A DNA stretch of 64,000 nucleotides from Neonectria sp. B-13 (taxonomy: Eukaryota > Ascomycota > Sordariomycetes > Hypocreales > Nectriaceae): assembly GCA_002682825.1 (NCBI GenBank), contig NOKP01000007.1, positions 124,001 to 188,000 on the forward strand, in the 5' to 3' direction. Below, piece by piece: positions 10,926 through 22,787 of this stretch (its first letter is position 1; each line of letters opens with the position of its first letter). The translations under genes and the position numbers were made by a program. The notes under the pieces were generated by a model. It did no database searches. It was not told the DNA's origin and saw nothing but the letters and a program-made list of their open reading frames with translations.

Positions 10926-11503
10926 GGATTGAAGGCGGTGTTTGACAACAACTTCGCCCATAACACCCTACAGTGCCTTGTTCTACTTCCGTGAAGCTGG
11001 GCCGCCCTCTTCCGACCCCTGGAATACGGAACGTATCCCATGCGCATCAGGCCAGGAGCCAAGGTATTACGATACCCACCCAATCAATCTTGAGGCTTCC
11101 GGGACGGAGCACTTGTGGACAGAAGCATATCGAGTTTCAGTATCGCTTAAAACAGAGCGACGGCTCCGGAAGACCTCTGAAACAACCTTGAAGCTTGGAA
11201 TTAGCAAGTCAATCATTGGTGGCATGGCTTGGGAACGGCTGGGACGCATACCGCCTTAGCAATCGCACACACCACCATGGCTCAGCTTTCTATCATCACG
11301 AGAGCGACACATTTTGAGAGGCAGGTACGAATTGCATTGAATGTCCGCAAAGCTAGCTCATCTTTTACTCTGCCCCAAGCCATAGCTAGGACTTCAATCA
11401 CTTGTCGCGATTTGGGATGAAAGGCACGAGATGCCATGTCTATAACTTGGGTATTGCAATAACATAGATACTGAATATGACATCACTCTACTTGGTTAGA
11501 GGT
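10926..11503. other. intergenic region, nothing recognised
   Basis: The region lies between the convergent 3' ends of RAD10 and the GH47 gene. Only short open frames without coding character are present. Confidence 0.6.
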
Positions 11504-13563
11504 TTACTTCCTAGGACCTATGGGCTTGGGGGCGTCCAGGCTCATAGGATCGACGAACCCCTTGATACAATCCCACCAGACCCACGGCTGGAAGACGCCG
11601 TCCATCAGGTCCAGGCACTCGCCCACCTGCTGCTTCTTCTTGGCGGACGCTTTGGCGAGGCCCGGTCGCTGAGCATCGATGACCACTTTGCCCCTGTTGC
11701 TCAGGCCCTCCCAGTACCAGACCTGGATCGGATGTCCGCCCGTGGTGAAGACGAAGCGGTTGCCATACTTGTTCCGGACGTTATCCGATTCGCGCCGCGC
11801 CTGCACGTGCTCGTGCTGGCCGGCGAACATGAGGAACATGAACTTGAGCGTCTTGGCAATCATGATGCTGTCCATCTCGGCCCCCTTGCGCTGCCGCCCG
11901 CCGTTGAGCTCCATGACGTTGGATAGCGGGATCCAGCCGTCGCGGGCGCCGTCGCGCGTCTTGCACAAGCGGCGCATCTGCTTGAACATGCTCCACGCGC
12001 GGGCCTGCCACTTAATGTCGCGCGTGGCGCGCCAGGCGTAGTAGACGCTCTCCATGACCTCGGGCCGCAGCGAGTACTGGATGTCCGTCGGCCAGAAGCC
12101 CGCCTTGTCGTAGAAGGACCGGAACTGGTGCGGCGGCCGGGTGTTCCCCGGCGCGCCGGCGTGCAGCACCCGGGAGTCGATCCACCGGAAGCGGTCGGGG
12201 CCGATGCCCGAGGTCGTCTGCTCCCACAGCTGGTAGCAGGACTCGGCGAGCTTGAGCCCGAAGTTGGTGTACTTCTTATCCCGGAGGGCCATGCCGCCGA
12301 TGAGGAAGTGGGCGCCGTTGGAGCACGCCGCTGAGGTTTGCCGTGTTAGCACGTCACAAGACTCTTACAACGTATGCGTTCATGTGCACGTCGGGGGCTT
12401 ACATTGAGTGGAGGCCGAGTAGGTCTCGTTCCCGATGAACTCGGACAGGAAGGTCAGGTGCTTGGTGGTGCTGGGAATGCTCGCCAGATGCTCCATGGCC
12501 GAGTCCGCCGCCACAATCCACCGCTCCTTGTAGTCGTAGAAGCGGAGCGGATCATAGATGTACATTTTGATGAGGTATTCGTAGAACCTGCTACCGCCTA
12601 CGCCCCAACTGCCACGATCGTCGATGAACTTGCCGTCCGTGATGTTGATAAGGGTGCCGCTAAGCCCCGGGAACGGCACCTTGCTCTGGGGCTTCGGGTT
12701 GTGCAGATGCAGCTGGGCCTTGTGCACGATCTCGTGGTACCTAGTCTCCTCCATGATGTCGCCGAAGCGCGTGAACTCCAGAACCATACCGCCGACGCCG
12801 GCGAGCGTGTTGAAGGTGGCGTTGCTGCGCTCGTTCACCGGCCAGAGGGCGACGTGCGTGTCCGGGATGCCGGAGGGTGTGTCGAAGGCGACCATAAGGC
12901 CGTTGACGAGGTTCTTGGCGTGGTCGAGGAGAAGCTGTTTGCCCGATTCGTCGGCCTGGTTGAGGTACGGGCCGCGGAGAAGATCGTATCCTGTTACCTG
13001 GTGAGAATGGGGGTTCGGCTGACAAAACGGGGCTTGGATAGAACATACCGGAGAGCAGGGCTCCGAGGTAGCGTGTAGTTACTTCGGAGACGTCGACGAG
13101 CTGGTGCATAGAGTACGTCTTTTCGAAGTCGATGGTCCCGATGCGCCTCAAAAGAGTCTGGACAATCCATTTATCACCCATGATGATGGCCGTGCCAAGA
13201 CACTCTACAGTCGTCAATCTCCAAGCGTATCTGTGAGAGGCATCATGTCAGTACAGTTGAGTGGCTTCAGGGCGAGGGTTCAGGGCGGATGTAGATTGGG
13301 CAGACTCACGAATCGTCCATATAGGGAGTCCTGTCCAACGGCTTCATGGTGTCGTGAGGGTACGCATTGTCGCGATAGCTCCACCACAACTCCCTGAAGG
13401 CCTTTCTGACCTCGAGGGCCCTCCTCTTGTGGTAGTAGGGATAGGGAAACCCAAAGCCACGACCAAGCTCTGATGGCATGTAGTTGAACTTCGCCGAAAG
13501 GGCTGAGGTGACGAGACCTAGCACGACACACAGCACCAGCACGACGGCCCTGGATAGGAGCAT
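11504..13563 (-). CDS. glycoside hydrolase family 47 (class I alpha-mannosidase), secretory pathway
   Basis: Four exons: 13310-13563, 13049-13230, 12403-12990 and 11504-12330. Their introns are 79, 58 and 72 nt, and every junction restores GH47-like sequence (DDS-YAWRL, LLSG-YDLLRG, STQ-SACSNG). The product is 616 aa. The first 24 or so residues form a hydrophobic signal or anchor. WWSYRDNAYPHDTMKPL begins the catalytic (alpha/alpha)7 barrel, SEVTTRYLGALLSG carries an acidic active-site position, and VFTTGGHPI matches the C-terminal VFNTEAHPL motif that holds the calcium-binding Thr. The family trims alpha-1,2-mannose from N-glycans in the ER or Golgi, or marks misfolded glycoproteins (EDEM type). 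The changed TTGG motif and SACSNG in place of the usual CFxGG make an EDEM-like or divergent role plausible. Confidence 0.88.
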
Positions 13564-14042
13564 GGTCGCCAATCACTCGCTTTGTAGAAATGTAGATATG
13601 CCGAGCGGTAGAGATTCCGAAATATAGACGTCGATAGTGAAGGTGCCGATGAAAGCGCCGAACGCAACGAATGGCAATACGACGTAGATGAAGCTGGGGT
13701 GAAAGATGGGAGGGCGAGGGTATATGAGAGAAGAAGAAAAAAATACCTTTTGGGCCAGCACTCGCAACCGTGATGTCTTCCTCTAAGATCGTGACCCTGA
13801 TGTCTCCCTGTATGGGCAAACGTTAAGTTAGAGCTTGCTACTTACTAATTATACTTGACCGCACGGTCTGTCTATCCAGACTGCAAGTTCACGCGACCCA
13901 AACTTCACTCAATCATGCCGGGGTGCTGTTTAGATTTATATGTTGGTTTGTATTATCCGAGGTGAGAAGGAGCTCTCTATCCTACAGGTATGAACAGGGC
14001 GGTTCATCATCCCAGCCCGCCGTCACGATCCATCACGGTTCC
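13564..14042. other. intergenic region, nothing recognised
   Basis: This is upstream of the GH47 gene and downstream of the 72-aa gene. It is purine/pyrimidine-biased near 13700-13740. No further gene is seen. Confidence 0.5.
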
Positions 14043-14261
14043 TTACGCACCGCCATCCCGCTTGGCGTACTCCTCCTCCATGCGCTCCTCGTACACGCGG
14101 TCAGCCTCCTTCTCGGCCTCCGTCTTGGGCCGTGTCACTCCGGCGCCCGTGTTGGCGCCGGCGCCGGTAGCCGCGGCAGTGGAGGTGGACTGCGACTGCG
14201 ACGGCTGTTGTGTGGTGTCGTTGGTGGAGGTGGAGGTGGAGGAGTAGACGGGAAGACCCAT
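14043..14261 (-). CDS. small hydrophilic protein of 72 aa, unknown
   Basis: The ORF begins MGLPVYSS. It has a Ser/Thr/Gln-rich middle and ends in a strongly charged helix (EKEADRVYEERMEEEYAKR). The charged tail after a low-complexity linker looks like a genuine small fungal protein rather than chance. An N-terminal Gly after Met could in principle be myristoylated, but this is not established. No family is recognised. The 5' side continues open to 14405 only through a non-ATG start. Confidence 0.55.
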   Translation of the reverse strand: MGLPVYSSTSTSTNDTTQQPSQSQSTSTAAATGAGANTGAGVTRPKTEAEKEADRVYEERMEEEYAKRDGGA

Positions 14262-15067
14262 TTTTGCGGTGTGTGAGGGTTTTGTGTAGAGGATGGTCCT
14301 TGAGTAGTTTGGTGTTTTATGCTTTATCTCAGGCAGAATGAGCCGAGAGAGGTGATGAGAGGTGGTGAGTTGGAGTAATGAGGTTTCCTGTTGGAGGTGT
14401 TCCAAGGCCGTCTTATACCGCAGTGTGGCGAGTGCGATACGTCACACCCCGGCACCCCCACAAGTGTGGCTGACGCAGCGGCGAATCACTAAAAGAGGCA
14501 GCCCGAAATCTGGGGCAAAGAGCAACGCCACAGCCAGGCACAGCTCAACGCCTTCACCAATGAATTCATCGATTAGCAAATGGACCCTGAGATATGTGAT
14601 GAGCCTTTCTTGATGGGTGCTACTTCCCTAGATGCGTCAAGGAGAAGCCTTCGATGAGATAGTCTGATCGGCTGCTAGAGTCTCGAGTTACACAACGCCG
14701 AATGGCATCTCGGAACAAGCACTCAACCGGCTCTAGTGTACGGATCAAGCCCAGCCAATTTAGACACAGATCTTCAAGGCCACATGGCGACGTGGTATTT
14801 CAGTTACACAAGAGAGGATCCTATCCTTTTTCTATTAGACCTAGAACTCGACTGCCCTGTCACCAGTCCAGTCGACGTCATAGGCCGCAGTCGCATTGGT
14901 ATAGCTGACCAAGTGCCGAACCAGAGCTAATCTCCCAAAACCCCCATATATCAACTTGAAAAGAAAGGGTATTTATTGTACATTGCATTTCCAGTTTCAA
15001 TCAGACCTTCTCGCAGCCCCCTTGACAGTTTTATCTTCCTCCGACATGTGTAGGGGAGGAGGAATCC
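14262..15067. other. intergenic region, nothing recognised
   Basis: This holds the promoter of the 72-aa gene and the 3' flank of the NAPE-PLD-like gene. Short frames at 14702-14930 look non-coding. Confidence 0.5.
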
Positions 15068-16569
15068 TCAAAATAGCCGACTCTCACCGATATCGCACAC
15101 GTCAAAGACTCCCTCCTCGGCAATGCCTTTACGGCGCAGGGCCTCCTTGAGGACCTTCGGGGGCTCTAGCACCTCCTCCATGGTCAACGCCCAGGTGCCC
15201 CAGTGAATGCCCATGGCGCGATTGCACTTGGTGTCCTGGAAGATCTCGACCGAGTCGAAGGGGTTGGCGTGCATGGGAGAAAAGGCGGCACGGGGGGAAT
15301 AAGCGCCGATGGGGATCAGGCCGAGGTCGAAAGGCCCGCGCAGCTCGCCAATCTGCTTGAACTGAGGGCATCTGGGGAGATGCTCGAGATCGATACCGTA
15401 GTCGTCGGTGCCAGGGGGCAGGAATGGGACGCCTCGGTAGCCGGTGTCGCCGCCGAACCAGACGGACTTTTCACCAGAGCGAACAGCCCACGAACACCAC
15501 AGGGTGGTATCCTTGTCGAATGGGGTTCTGGCGGAAGTGTGCTGGCAAGGTAAGCACGAGATGCGGGCAGTGATGTCACGCTCCTTGTTGCCGTCCTTGA
15601 CAGTGACGGTCAGATCGGCATCCTCCCACCAGTCCAGCTCTGTGACGTGGTTGAGGCCCGTCTTGCGGAACCACTTCTCAAGACCCAGGCCGACGAAAAA
15701 CTGGGCTTCGGGGTTGTGTTTCTGGACCTCGAGGATGGAGGAATGCGACAGATGGTCGTAATGGCTGTGGCTGATGACAACAGCGTCGACAATGGGGATG
15801 TCCTTGATGTCGCAGGGACGCGGGGTGTAGCGCTTGGGGCCCATGAAGGTGAATGGGGAGCAGCGGTCCTCAAAGACGGGGTCGAAGAGGATGCGCAGAC
15901 CGGAGGGATACTCTACGTAGTAGCAGGCGTGACCGAGCCAGGTGGCGCGGATCTTGTCCGAGGCATCACGGCTGGAAAGAAATTGGGGCTTGATAACGGG
16001 GACGGTAGGGGGTTTTGTGTTGGGCTGCTTGAGGTCGCCGGTGATGGTGGGCCTATACGAGGAAGAATCAATCAGCTGGGGGGTTCTCGATCCATGACAC
16101 AGGTTCTTTCTTACCATACGACTCTTCGCAGGATAGTGCCCAAGTTGACGTTGTGGGACCATGAAGGATATGGGTTCTTGAAGCCGACGACCTCGCCGCG
16201 CTTGACGAGGTGATGGGGGTTAGAGGTAGCGTCTTCGGGTAGAGTGGAGCGACCGGGGATCTTGGAGACGAGGGTAGAAGTGACGGAGGCAGAATTGGCA
16301 GCGGATGAATTCACGGCATCGGTGGTGGTAGGAGTGACGATGGGACGATTGGAGGGAGCATCGACGGAGAGTTTGGCGGGAGAGTCGACGGAAGGGTAAG
16401 CGGGAAGATTGACGGGAGCGTCCGTGGTTGGTCGTGGAGCAGACATTGTGGTTGGTGTGGTGGTGGTTGTGGTTGTGGTTGCTGTGGTTGTTATGGGAGC
16501 TGCAGCGGCAGCAAGTTTGGTCGAGGGATGCCAAAGACGACGGGTCGGAAAACGGAGGAGGCTTGTCAT
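15068..16569 (-). CDS. NAPE-PLD-like metallo-beta-lactamase-fold hydrolase, probably mitochondrial
   Basis: Exons 16115-16569 and 15068-16052 are joined across a 62-nt intron (RRVVW-PTITGD). The product is 479 aa. Zinc-binding HSHYDH (His247, His249, Asp251, His252), FGGDTGYR, LIPIGAYSPR, MHANPFDS and the terminal IHWGTWAL are the signature of N-acyl-phosphatidylethanolamine-hydrolysing phospholipase D (yeast Fmp30 type). That enzyme releases N-acylethanolamines and supports mitochondrial phospholipid balance. The start at 16569 gives an Arg-rich N-terminus without acidic residues (MTSLLRFPTRRLWHPSTKL), typical of a mitochondrial targeting peptide. It is followed by a Thr/Pro/Ala-rich linker of about 100 residues coded by near-microsatellite DNA. 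A start farther upstream (16695) is not ATG. Confidence 0.9.
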
Positions 16570-18607
16570 AGGATGGACCTTCCTACCGCCGACCGATGCC
16601 AGGAGAGAGAGGTGGGGAGGGAGAGGTGAGGCGCAAGGAAGAGAGCGAGAGAGAGAGAGAGAGAGATGGTGGATGAGGGAGGGAGGATGAAGCACACACC
16701 AGGGAAGAGTAAGAGTGGGTGGGATAGATGAAGAGGAGATGAAAATGGAAGAGACAAGGGGAGAAGAAGGAGAAGGAGAAAAAGAAGGAAAAGAAGACGA
16801 GGGGAGAGGAGGGGCGGGAGGGAAGTCAGGGTTCTTTAGACAAGGTACGAAGTAGGGTCACTTGTGGTGGTGGTGGTGGTGGTGTTGGTGGTGTTGGTGG
16901 AAGCAGGACCAGCCAGCCTGAGCGCCGGTGAGGTGAGGTGCCTTGTCGCCGGGCTACACCCACCCAAACTCCGGAAGGATTGCAGCGCAAGCTCCGCAAG
17001 CTGCAAGCTGCAAGCTGCAAGCTGCAAGCTGCAACGCCGCAGCCAGGGAGGCTCGGACTTGGCCCGGTGGGTGAGGTCCGTCTTTGCACCCACTGACCAG
17101 TGAGGAAAAACTACCCGACAACACCATCTCTGCTTGAATGTGGTGAGACGCGTCCCAAGTCATCCATCATTCCCTTCCAATGCCCTCCCTCTCTCCCACC
17201 CCCCTCACTCTCACTCTTTCTCTCTCACCTTTGCTTACCATCATTAGCTTCGCTCCGTCGCTCGCATCGCGCCCAAAGCGGAGTTAATAGCTAGTACCTA
17301 TACCCGCCCGGGCCTGACGCCCCCGTCTCCGAGACATCCGCCCCGGCGGCGGCGCGACAGACGCGACGAGACCGGGGGGGAAGGGGGAACCTCCATCCTG
17401 GCACACGTATTCGCGCTGCGTAAGGCCCCAAGCCCCCCCTAGCTTACCTGTCGCTGCCCGGGCTAGCTGGCCTTGTTTGCGGATCGGGGTGCACGATCTA
17501 TCCGAGTCCGACGGCTTTCAGAGAGCGATGATGGCATGATCCCGTTGCGGCGCGGCTGCTGACGGTGCCAGACATAGATAGACAAACTCGTACGTGGGCG
17601 AACTCGCGGTGGTGGTAGATAAGAAACTCAGGCCTCGTCTCTCTCACCCTCTAAAACGTGCATCTCCCCTCAGATTGAAAGACACACAAGCTCAGTCCAT
17701 GACCTATCCCATGCTCCTCCAGCTAGCAGGCCAATGCCCACATCCCTGCTCATCAGCACATGGCAATCCCTAGCCCCTAGGCCCAAAACCCAGCGCACAC
17801 GCCTCCCCGGAGAGCCACCGCCGGCCGGTCCTGTCAACCCACCACTGACGGCAGTCTGCCACGCGAGCTTCAGGCTTTCGTCCCCTGCGGCCGCCCTGCG
17901 TCTCAATCTCCCGGGATCCGATCCGAGCTGGGATTAATTAGATAGTCTAGATAGTGGCTTCCCGTTCCCAATAGACATCCGTGTACGGATACCACCATGT
18001 ACTAAGGTATGTAAGTGTGTATGTAAATAGTGAAGACCTGAGGCGGGTTGCACTGGGCCGCTTAATAGACTTCCACAGGCCGCATCCGTGCGCGTCCCTG
18101 ATGAAGCAAATCTCCATTATTCTGCTGTCTCGATCCCTTCCGGACGCCACCACCCAGTTTGGCCTTGGCCATGGCGTTTGGGTTACACATCAAAGGCCTC
18201 GAGCGCTGTCAAGCATGCCAAGATGCGCCCCCAAAAGCTTGAAAATATCCTATTGAACGGATGTAGCCAAATCTCATGCATAAACATAGGTATCCTAGTC
18301 TCTTCAAAAGTTACCTCCCAACCGTAATCTCAACCTGGTATCTATCTTAACCACAAACAACCTGGTATCCACAAGCAACCTCATATTCCGTCATCAACAA
18401 AACGCTCTCAAAACAAGTCAACAGACAGAAAGCCGGGGCGATAGCAAGGACAGGACGGCGACACAGTCCAAACACGAGCTGTCCGTTTCCAGCCAGTCAG
18501 CCAGCCAGCCAGTCAACTAAGACTCCGTCTGTAAAACGCCCAAAGAAGAACCTTCGTAAACACAACGTTCGTCAATCATTCAAGGGTGGCTCGTCAACAG
18601 GTCACGG
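16570..18607. other. intergenic region with purine tract and heptamer repeat
   Basis: This 2-kb region has no credible gene. It contains a strongly purine-rich tract at about 16590-16830 (upstream of the NAPE-PLD-like gene), a GGT/GTT microsatellite near 16864-16900, and about five tandem copies of a heptamer (GCAAGCT) at 16996-17034. A pyrimidine tract follows at 17190-17235. Short CCAG repeats lie near 18495-18515, close to the 3' end of NDC80. Confidence 0.55.
16996..17034. repeat. tandem heptamer (GCAAGCT)n
   Basis: Five consecutive near-perfect 7-bp units, preceded by two diverged units. It is a minisatellite-like array in non-coding DNA, with no inverted repeat or gene associated. Confidence 0.8.
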
Positions 18608-20924
18608 TCACATGTCGACTGGCCGCGTGTCCTCTCCCATATCCTCACTGCCCAGCTCCTTCTCTAGCTCGTCCGTTACGAACCCTTCGTAGTCGTCCAG
18701 GTTCTTTTGCACGTGGATCTTGAACTTGATCACATCGTTTAGCATCCGATCAATTTCGGTATGCAGCTCCTCTCGAAGGGAATTAGCTCGTAGCACCAGT
18801 TGCTCATATCTAAGACCGGGTTAGCACATGCTGGCAAGTTCTCGGGACAGACAGCTCATACTCAATGGTGGTGTTAATCTCGCGTTGCTCCAGAAGCTGC
18901 ACAGATTCTGACAGTCCTGCTCGCATCCGAGACAGTTCCTTTTCCATCTTCTCAATCTGTGCGTCCGAACCCAACTTTTGCGTCGTCGTCACCTCCTTCG
19001 TCTTCTCGTACTCCTGCTCCGCCGCTCGGACTCGGTGTTGGAGCGTATCAACCTCACTCTTCTTATCCTCAATCGCCTCCTTGATGCCGTCCAGTAGGTC
19101 GTGGTCCTTCATCATGTCATCCATTGCTGCCGTGCGTCGCTCAGAAATCTCCTTGCGCAGCACCAGGAAGCTGTTTCGGATCTGACCCCGGAGATCAAGG
19201 TTAAGAATATGTCCGGGTAGATAGCCGGTGGTCGCATCAACCAACAGCCGGTCCGTCGACGATGCTCCTGTAGAGCCATTGAGGTTGGATGACGTAAAGT
19301 CGGAGTTGTTGTTGATCAACACCTGGAGCTCAAAGTCCTTGCCCTTTGCATTGGCAGCTGTGGGTGGGATGAGCGCGATCTGGTACGCCAGCGTATTGTA
19401 CTGGTCCACCATCCGCTCCAGCTCATCTAGCTTCCGGCTCGCCTCCATCTCCTTGTCGGAAACTCTCTTCTTTACCTCATCCAGCCTCTGGCTGGCCGAC
19501 TCAATCCCTTTTTGTAGCCTCTCGCGCTCAGATGTCATGCGGTCGATATCCTGCATGCTGATTCCTTGTGCGTCAACCTCCTTCTGCAGCCTGCGTCGCT
19601 CCTCATCCGCCTCCCTCAACTCTTCCACAAGCTTGTCGAGCTCTTCCTGTAGCACATCCGCTCGGGTTTCGTACTTTTCAGACCGTTGCATGGCCAGGGC
19701 GTTGTACTCCTCAAATTTGATCTTGTCCTCCTCCATGATCTTGAAATTGTTGTCCAGGACAGCGGGATCGGGAGTCGACTTTTCTAGATCCTGAATCTCT
19801 TTGAGTAGTCGCGCGTTCTCTGCCTCGAGCATCTCAAGCTCCGAAGTGTATTTAGAGTTGGACTGCTCAAACGCTCTCGCCATCATTTCGACGTGGGGAG
19901 CCAGGACGCGTTCGGCTTCCTCATCGCCCATATCCTCGTCCATGGCGAGCCAGTCCCGATACGCACTGCTGAGGAAGTCAAAGATGATACGGTCGCCACT
20001 GACATCGGTACCATTGTCCATGCAGGCCTCGTCGTATTTGCTAGCTGCATAGCCGTCGAGCATCTGGGCCAACTGCATCATCCAATGCAGCATGCCTAGG
20101 AATGTGCTCCAGTTTTGACCTCCAACCGCAGCAATCTGACTCTTGGTGATGCTTCTCTCGAAAGGGTATCGCATCTGCTTTAGAATTGGCGGAACTTCCT
20201 GGTCGATGTTCTTCTGAAACTTGTGGCTAGGGTCGATCCGGTGATAGATCCACTGGAACATATAGTTGAAGTCCTTTTGTGTTGGGGACTTGAGAACGTT
20301 TTGCGAGAGGACGTGCTTCATCTCCATTTCAAAGTTGTGCTGCACCATGTAGTCCAGCAGCTCCTGTCCGATGCGGGCCTGAAACGATCGATCCTTGAGT
20401 GGACGGGGGTCTCGTGGTACACCAGCGGTTTGGGGGGTAGCTTGAAAGAAGCTCTGGTGGCTCGTCGTGGGGGCGGTGGACTGGCGAGGTCGGTACACGC
20501 TGCTGCGCCGGTCGCCGTCTGTAGAAACGCGGGGTGCGCGATTGGGCGCTGGGGTGAAGGCGCCTTTAGGTTGCTGGAACGATGAACGCTTGACCGACGA
20601 AAGGCCCAGGTCGGCGAGGTTGGTGCCGGACGAAGAGCGCTGGAAGAGCGGCTGGCTGGGGCGCGACATGGCGAGGGACTGCCTAGATCCCGACATGGAG
20701 CGGACATGGCTGCCGGGGTAGTTGCCGCCGGTGTTGCTGGAGTTGGATCGCTTCATGGTCGAGCCGGGTTGGGGGATGGCAGTGTTCAAACTGATGCCGC
20801 CGAGTGTCTGGATAAAGGTCAGAGGATTGCTCAAGTCTGGATGCGACGGTGCCCGCTTTTGCGGCGCATGGGCACTTACCTCCCTGGGTCTGCGGACGCT
20901 CCACAGGCCCGTATCTTGGGACAT
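18608..20924 (-). CDS. NDC80: kinetochore protein Ndc80/HEC1
   Basis: This is the microtubule-binding subunit of the NDC80 complex. Three exons: 20880-20924, 18862-20807 and 18608-18809. Intron 1 is 72 nt (GTAAGT...CAG) and in frame, so it is hidden inside a long ORF; removing it joins RRPRE directly to TLGGISLN. Intron 2 is 52 nt and joins NTTIEYEQLV. The product is 730 aa. A basic, Ser-rich N-terminal tail (about 15-125) is the region where Aurora B acts in this family. A calponin-homology domain follows at about 128-255 ([19 protein letters not shown]), then long coiled coil to about residue 690. It is divergent from PEX14 across about 600 bp. Confidence 0.95.
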
Positions 20925-21532
20925 GTTCTGATGTTACAAGCTGGTCGCAGTTGCGATAGTTGGTGTGCGCAGGTTCTGCAAGGCGTTGTTGGAGGTTGCA
21001 GGTGGTTGTCGCAAGAAGAGAGCGTCGATCTAATGGTGTCTCGGTGAAGGTGGGATGCGAGATGCGTTGTCGCAGTTGGGTCACAAAAGTTGTGTTGCTC
21101 GGCGGGAAAGTAAACAAAGGAGCAAAAGAGCTGTGATTGGCGGGCGGCGTTGAGGTTCCAGGTGAAGTGGATCCATAGCTTAGTTCCTCTCACAGGCATC
21201 TCTGAGCGGGAGCACGTGACTATTCGCAGTCTCTCTGCTTGGCCGAGGCGTGATCCCGTCTCTCGACTTTCGGGATTACCTAATCTCCCAAGCTGCCAAT
21301 GGGAGGCGCGGAACAAGACCCGCCTCAGCAGCCTCGGCCCAGATCGGTCACGCATTCCCCCGGCTCGGGCCCAGTTCCCGCCTCCACAGATACCGTACTC
21401 CGTACTTACCCCGGAGCAGGCACATGCATTTTGTCTCTCCAACAGCCGCCTCCCGATCATCGCATCTCACATCTCTTCTCCACGACTTTTGCGACTTGGT
21501 GATGCGGTGAAAACCCATCGCGCCTGGCAGTC
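20925..21532. promoter_or_regulatory. divergent promoter of NDC80 and PEX14
   Basis: This 608-bp region lies between two outward-pointing start codons. No gene lies within it. Open frames in it run antisense to one another and lack coding character. Confidence 0.55.
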
Positions 21533-22787
21533 ATGGCTATTCGCGAGGATCTCGTAACCTCTGCAGTATGTTGTCTTCCCTTTCGTCCCCAGGAGCCCTC
21601 CTCTCCTTGCCCCCAACCACCGCGATCGTGACCAAAAGACTGACTATGACCAGGCGCAATGTTAGTAACCTAGACTCGGTCGCGACCTTCAACCCATCGC
21701 TAACCCTCAGCAGTCTTACAGGACCCGAGCGTCGCTTCCTCCTCCGTCGAGAACCGCATCTCCTTTCTACGAACCAAGAACCTGACCCAAGAGGAGATTG
21801 ACGCCGCTATGTCTCGATCTGGTGGCAATGCGCCGCCTGCTCCCAGCGCGCCCTATCCCACCGCTCCTCCCTCGGGACCTCCTGTTCCCCAACAATACTA
21901 TCCGCCCTACCCCCAGCAGGCATGGCAGCCGCCACCACCTCCTAGGCGGGACTGGAGGGATTGGTTCATCATGGCCACGGTGGTCAGCGGTGTGTCCTAT
22001 AGTCTCTACTCCTTGGGCAAGGTAAGTCCCCATTGCAGACACCCCCCAGGGCTTCTCTGCTAACGCGCCGTGACAGCGATACGTATACCCGCTTGTAGCG
22101 CCTCCGACTCCCGAGAAGCTAGAACAGGACAAAAAGTCGATCGAGGAGCAGTTCGACCGGGCCTTCACCCTTGTGGAGCAGCTCGCTCAAGATACCGAGG
22201 AGCTCAAAAAGGCTGAAAAGGAGAGAACCGAAAAGTTGGATAGTGCGATCTCGGATCTGGAGACAGTCATGTCCGATCTGAAGGCCGCCAACCGACGACG
22301 GGAGGACGACTCGCAGCGTATTCGGGACGAGGTGCAATCCCTCAAGGACGCGATTCCCAAGGCACTGGACAACCAGAAGCAACTCACAGATGACCGCCTT
22401 AAGGAGATCAACAGCGAGTTGACCAGCCTCAAGACTCTCGTCTCTCAACGGATGACTTCCAGCACTCCTGCGGCTACGTCGCCAAGCTTCCTACGGGGTA
22501 CCCCGGCGCCGACCGTGCCGGCCGCCACACCCAGTGCCCCGGCTACGAACGGAGAGAAGTCCGCCGAAGTCGGTGGCTCCACCGCTACCCCGTCCACTCC
22601 TGCCACCACCACACCCGTGTCTCGGGGCAACTCCTTCAATCGAACTTCCGCTCCAGGACTAGGCGCCTCGGCCGGTAAGGCGTCAATTCCAGCATGGCAG
22701 ATGGCCATGACCAAGCAGAACGATACCTCGTCAACGGTGGCCAAGGTTGACGAGCCGGAGGCGGCTGGCAGCAGCAGCAGCTCGTAG
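21533..22787 (+). CDS. PEX14: peroxin 14, docking component of the peroxisomal importomer
   Basis: Four exons: 21533-21565, a 7-nt microexon at 21654-21660, 21714-22021 and 22077-22787. Introns are 88, 53 and 55 nt with good donors (GTATGT, GTTAGT, GTAAGT). The microexon is required to rebuild the conserved Pex14 N-terminal helix: MAIREDLVTSA-AQ-FLQDPSV. The product is 352 aa. The N-terminal domain that binds Pex5 WxxxF motifs and Pex19 spans about 1-50, with a Pro-rich stretch at 54-90. A single hydrophobic segment lies at 97-115 and a coiled coil at about 130-215, followed by a Thr/Ala/Pro/Ser-rich tail. Pex14 docks cargo receptors at the peroxisomal membrane. Confidence 0.94.

Noticed and set aside
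19228..19794. 188-codon plus-strand ORF
   Set aside because: Ser-rich antisense shadow of the NDC80 coiled coil.
20808..20879. Treating the 704-codon NDC80 ORF as one exon
   Set aside because: The segment has GTAAGT/CAG ends, a branch motif and a length of 72 nt. Its removal joins RRPRE to TLGGISLN as in other fungal Ndc80 proteins.
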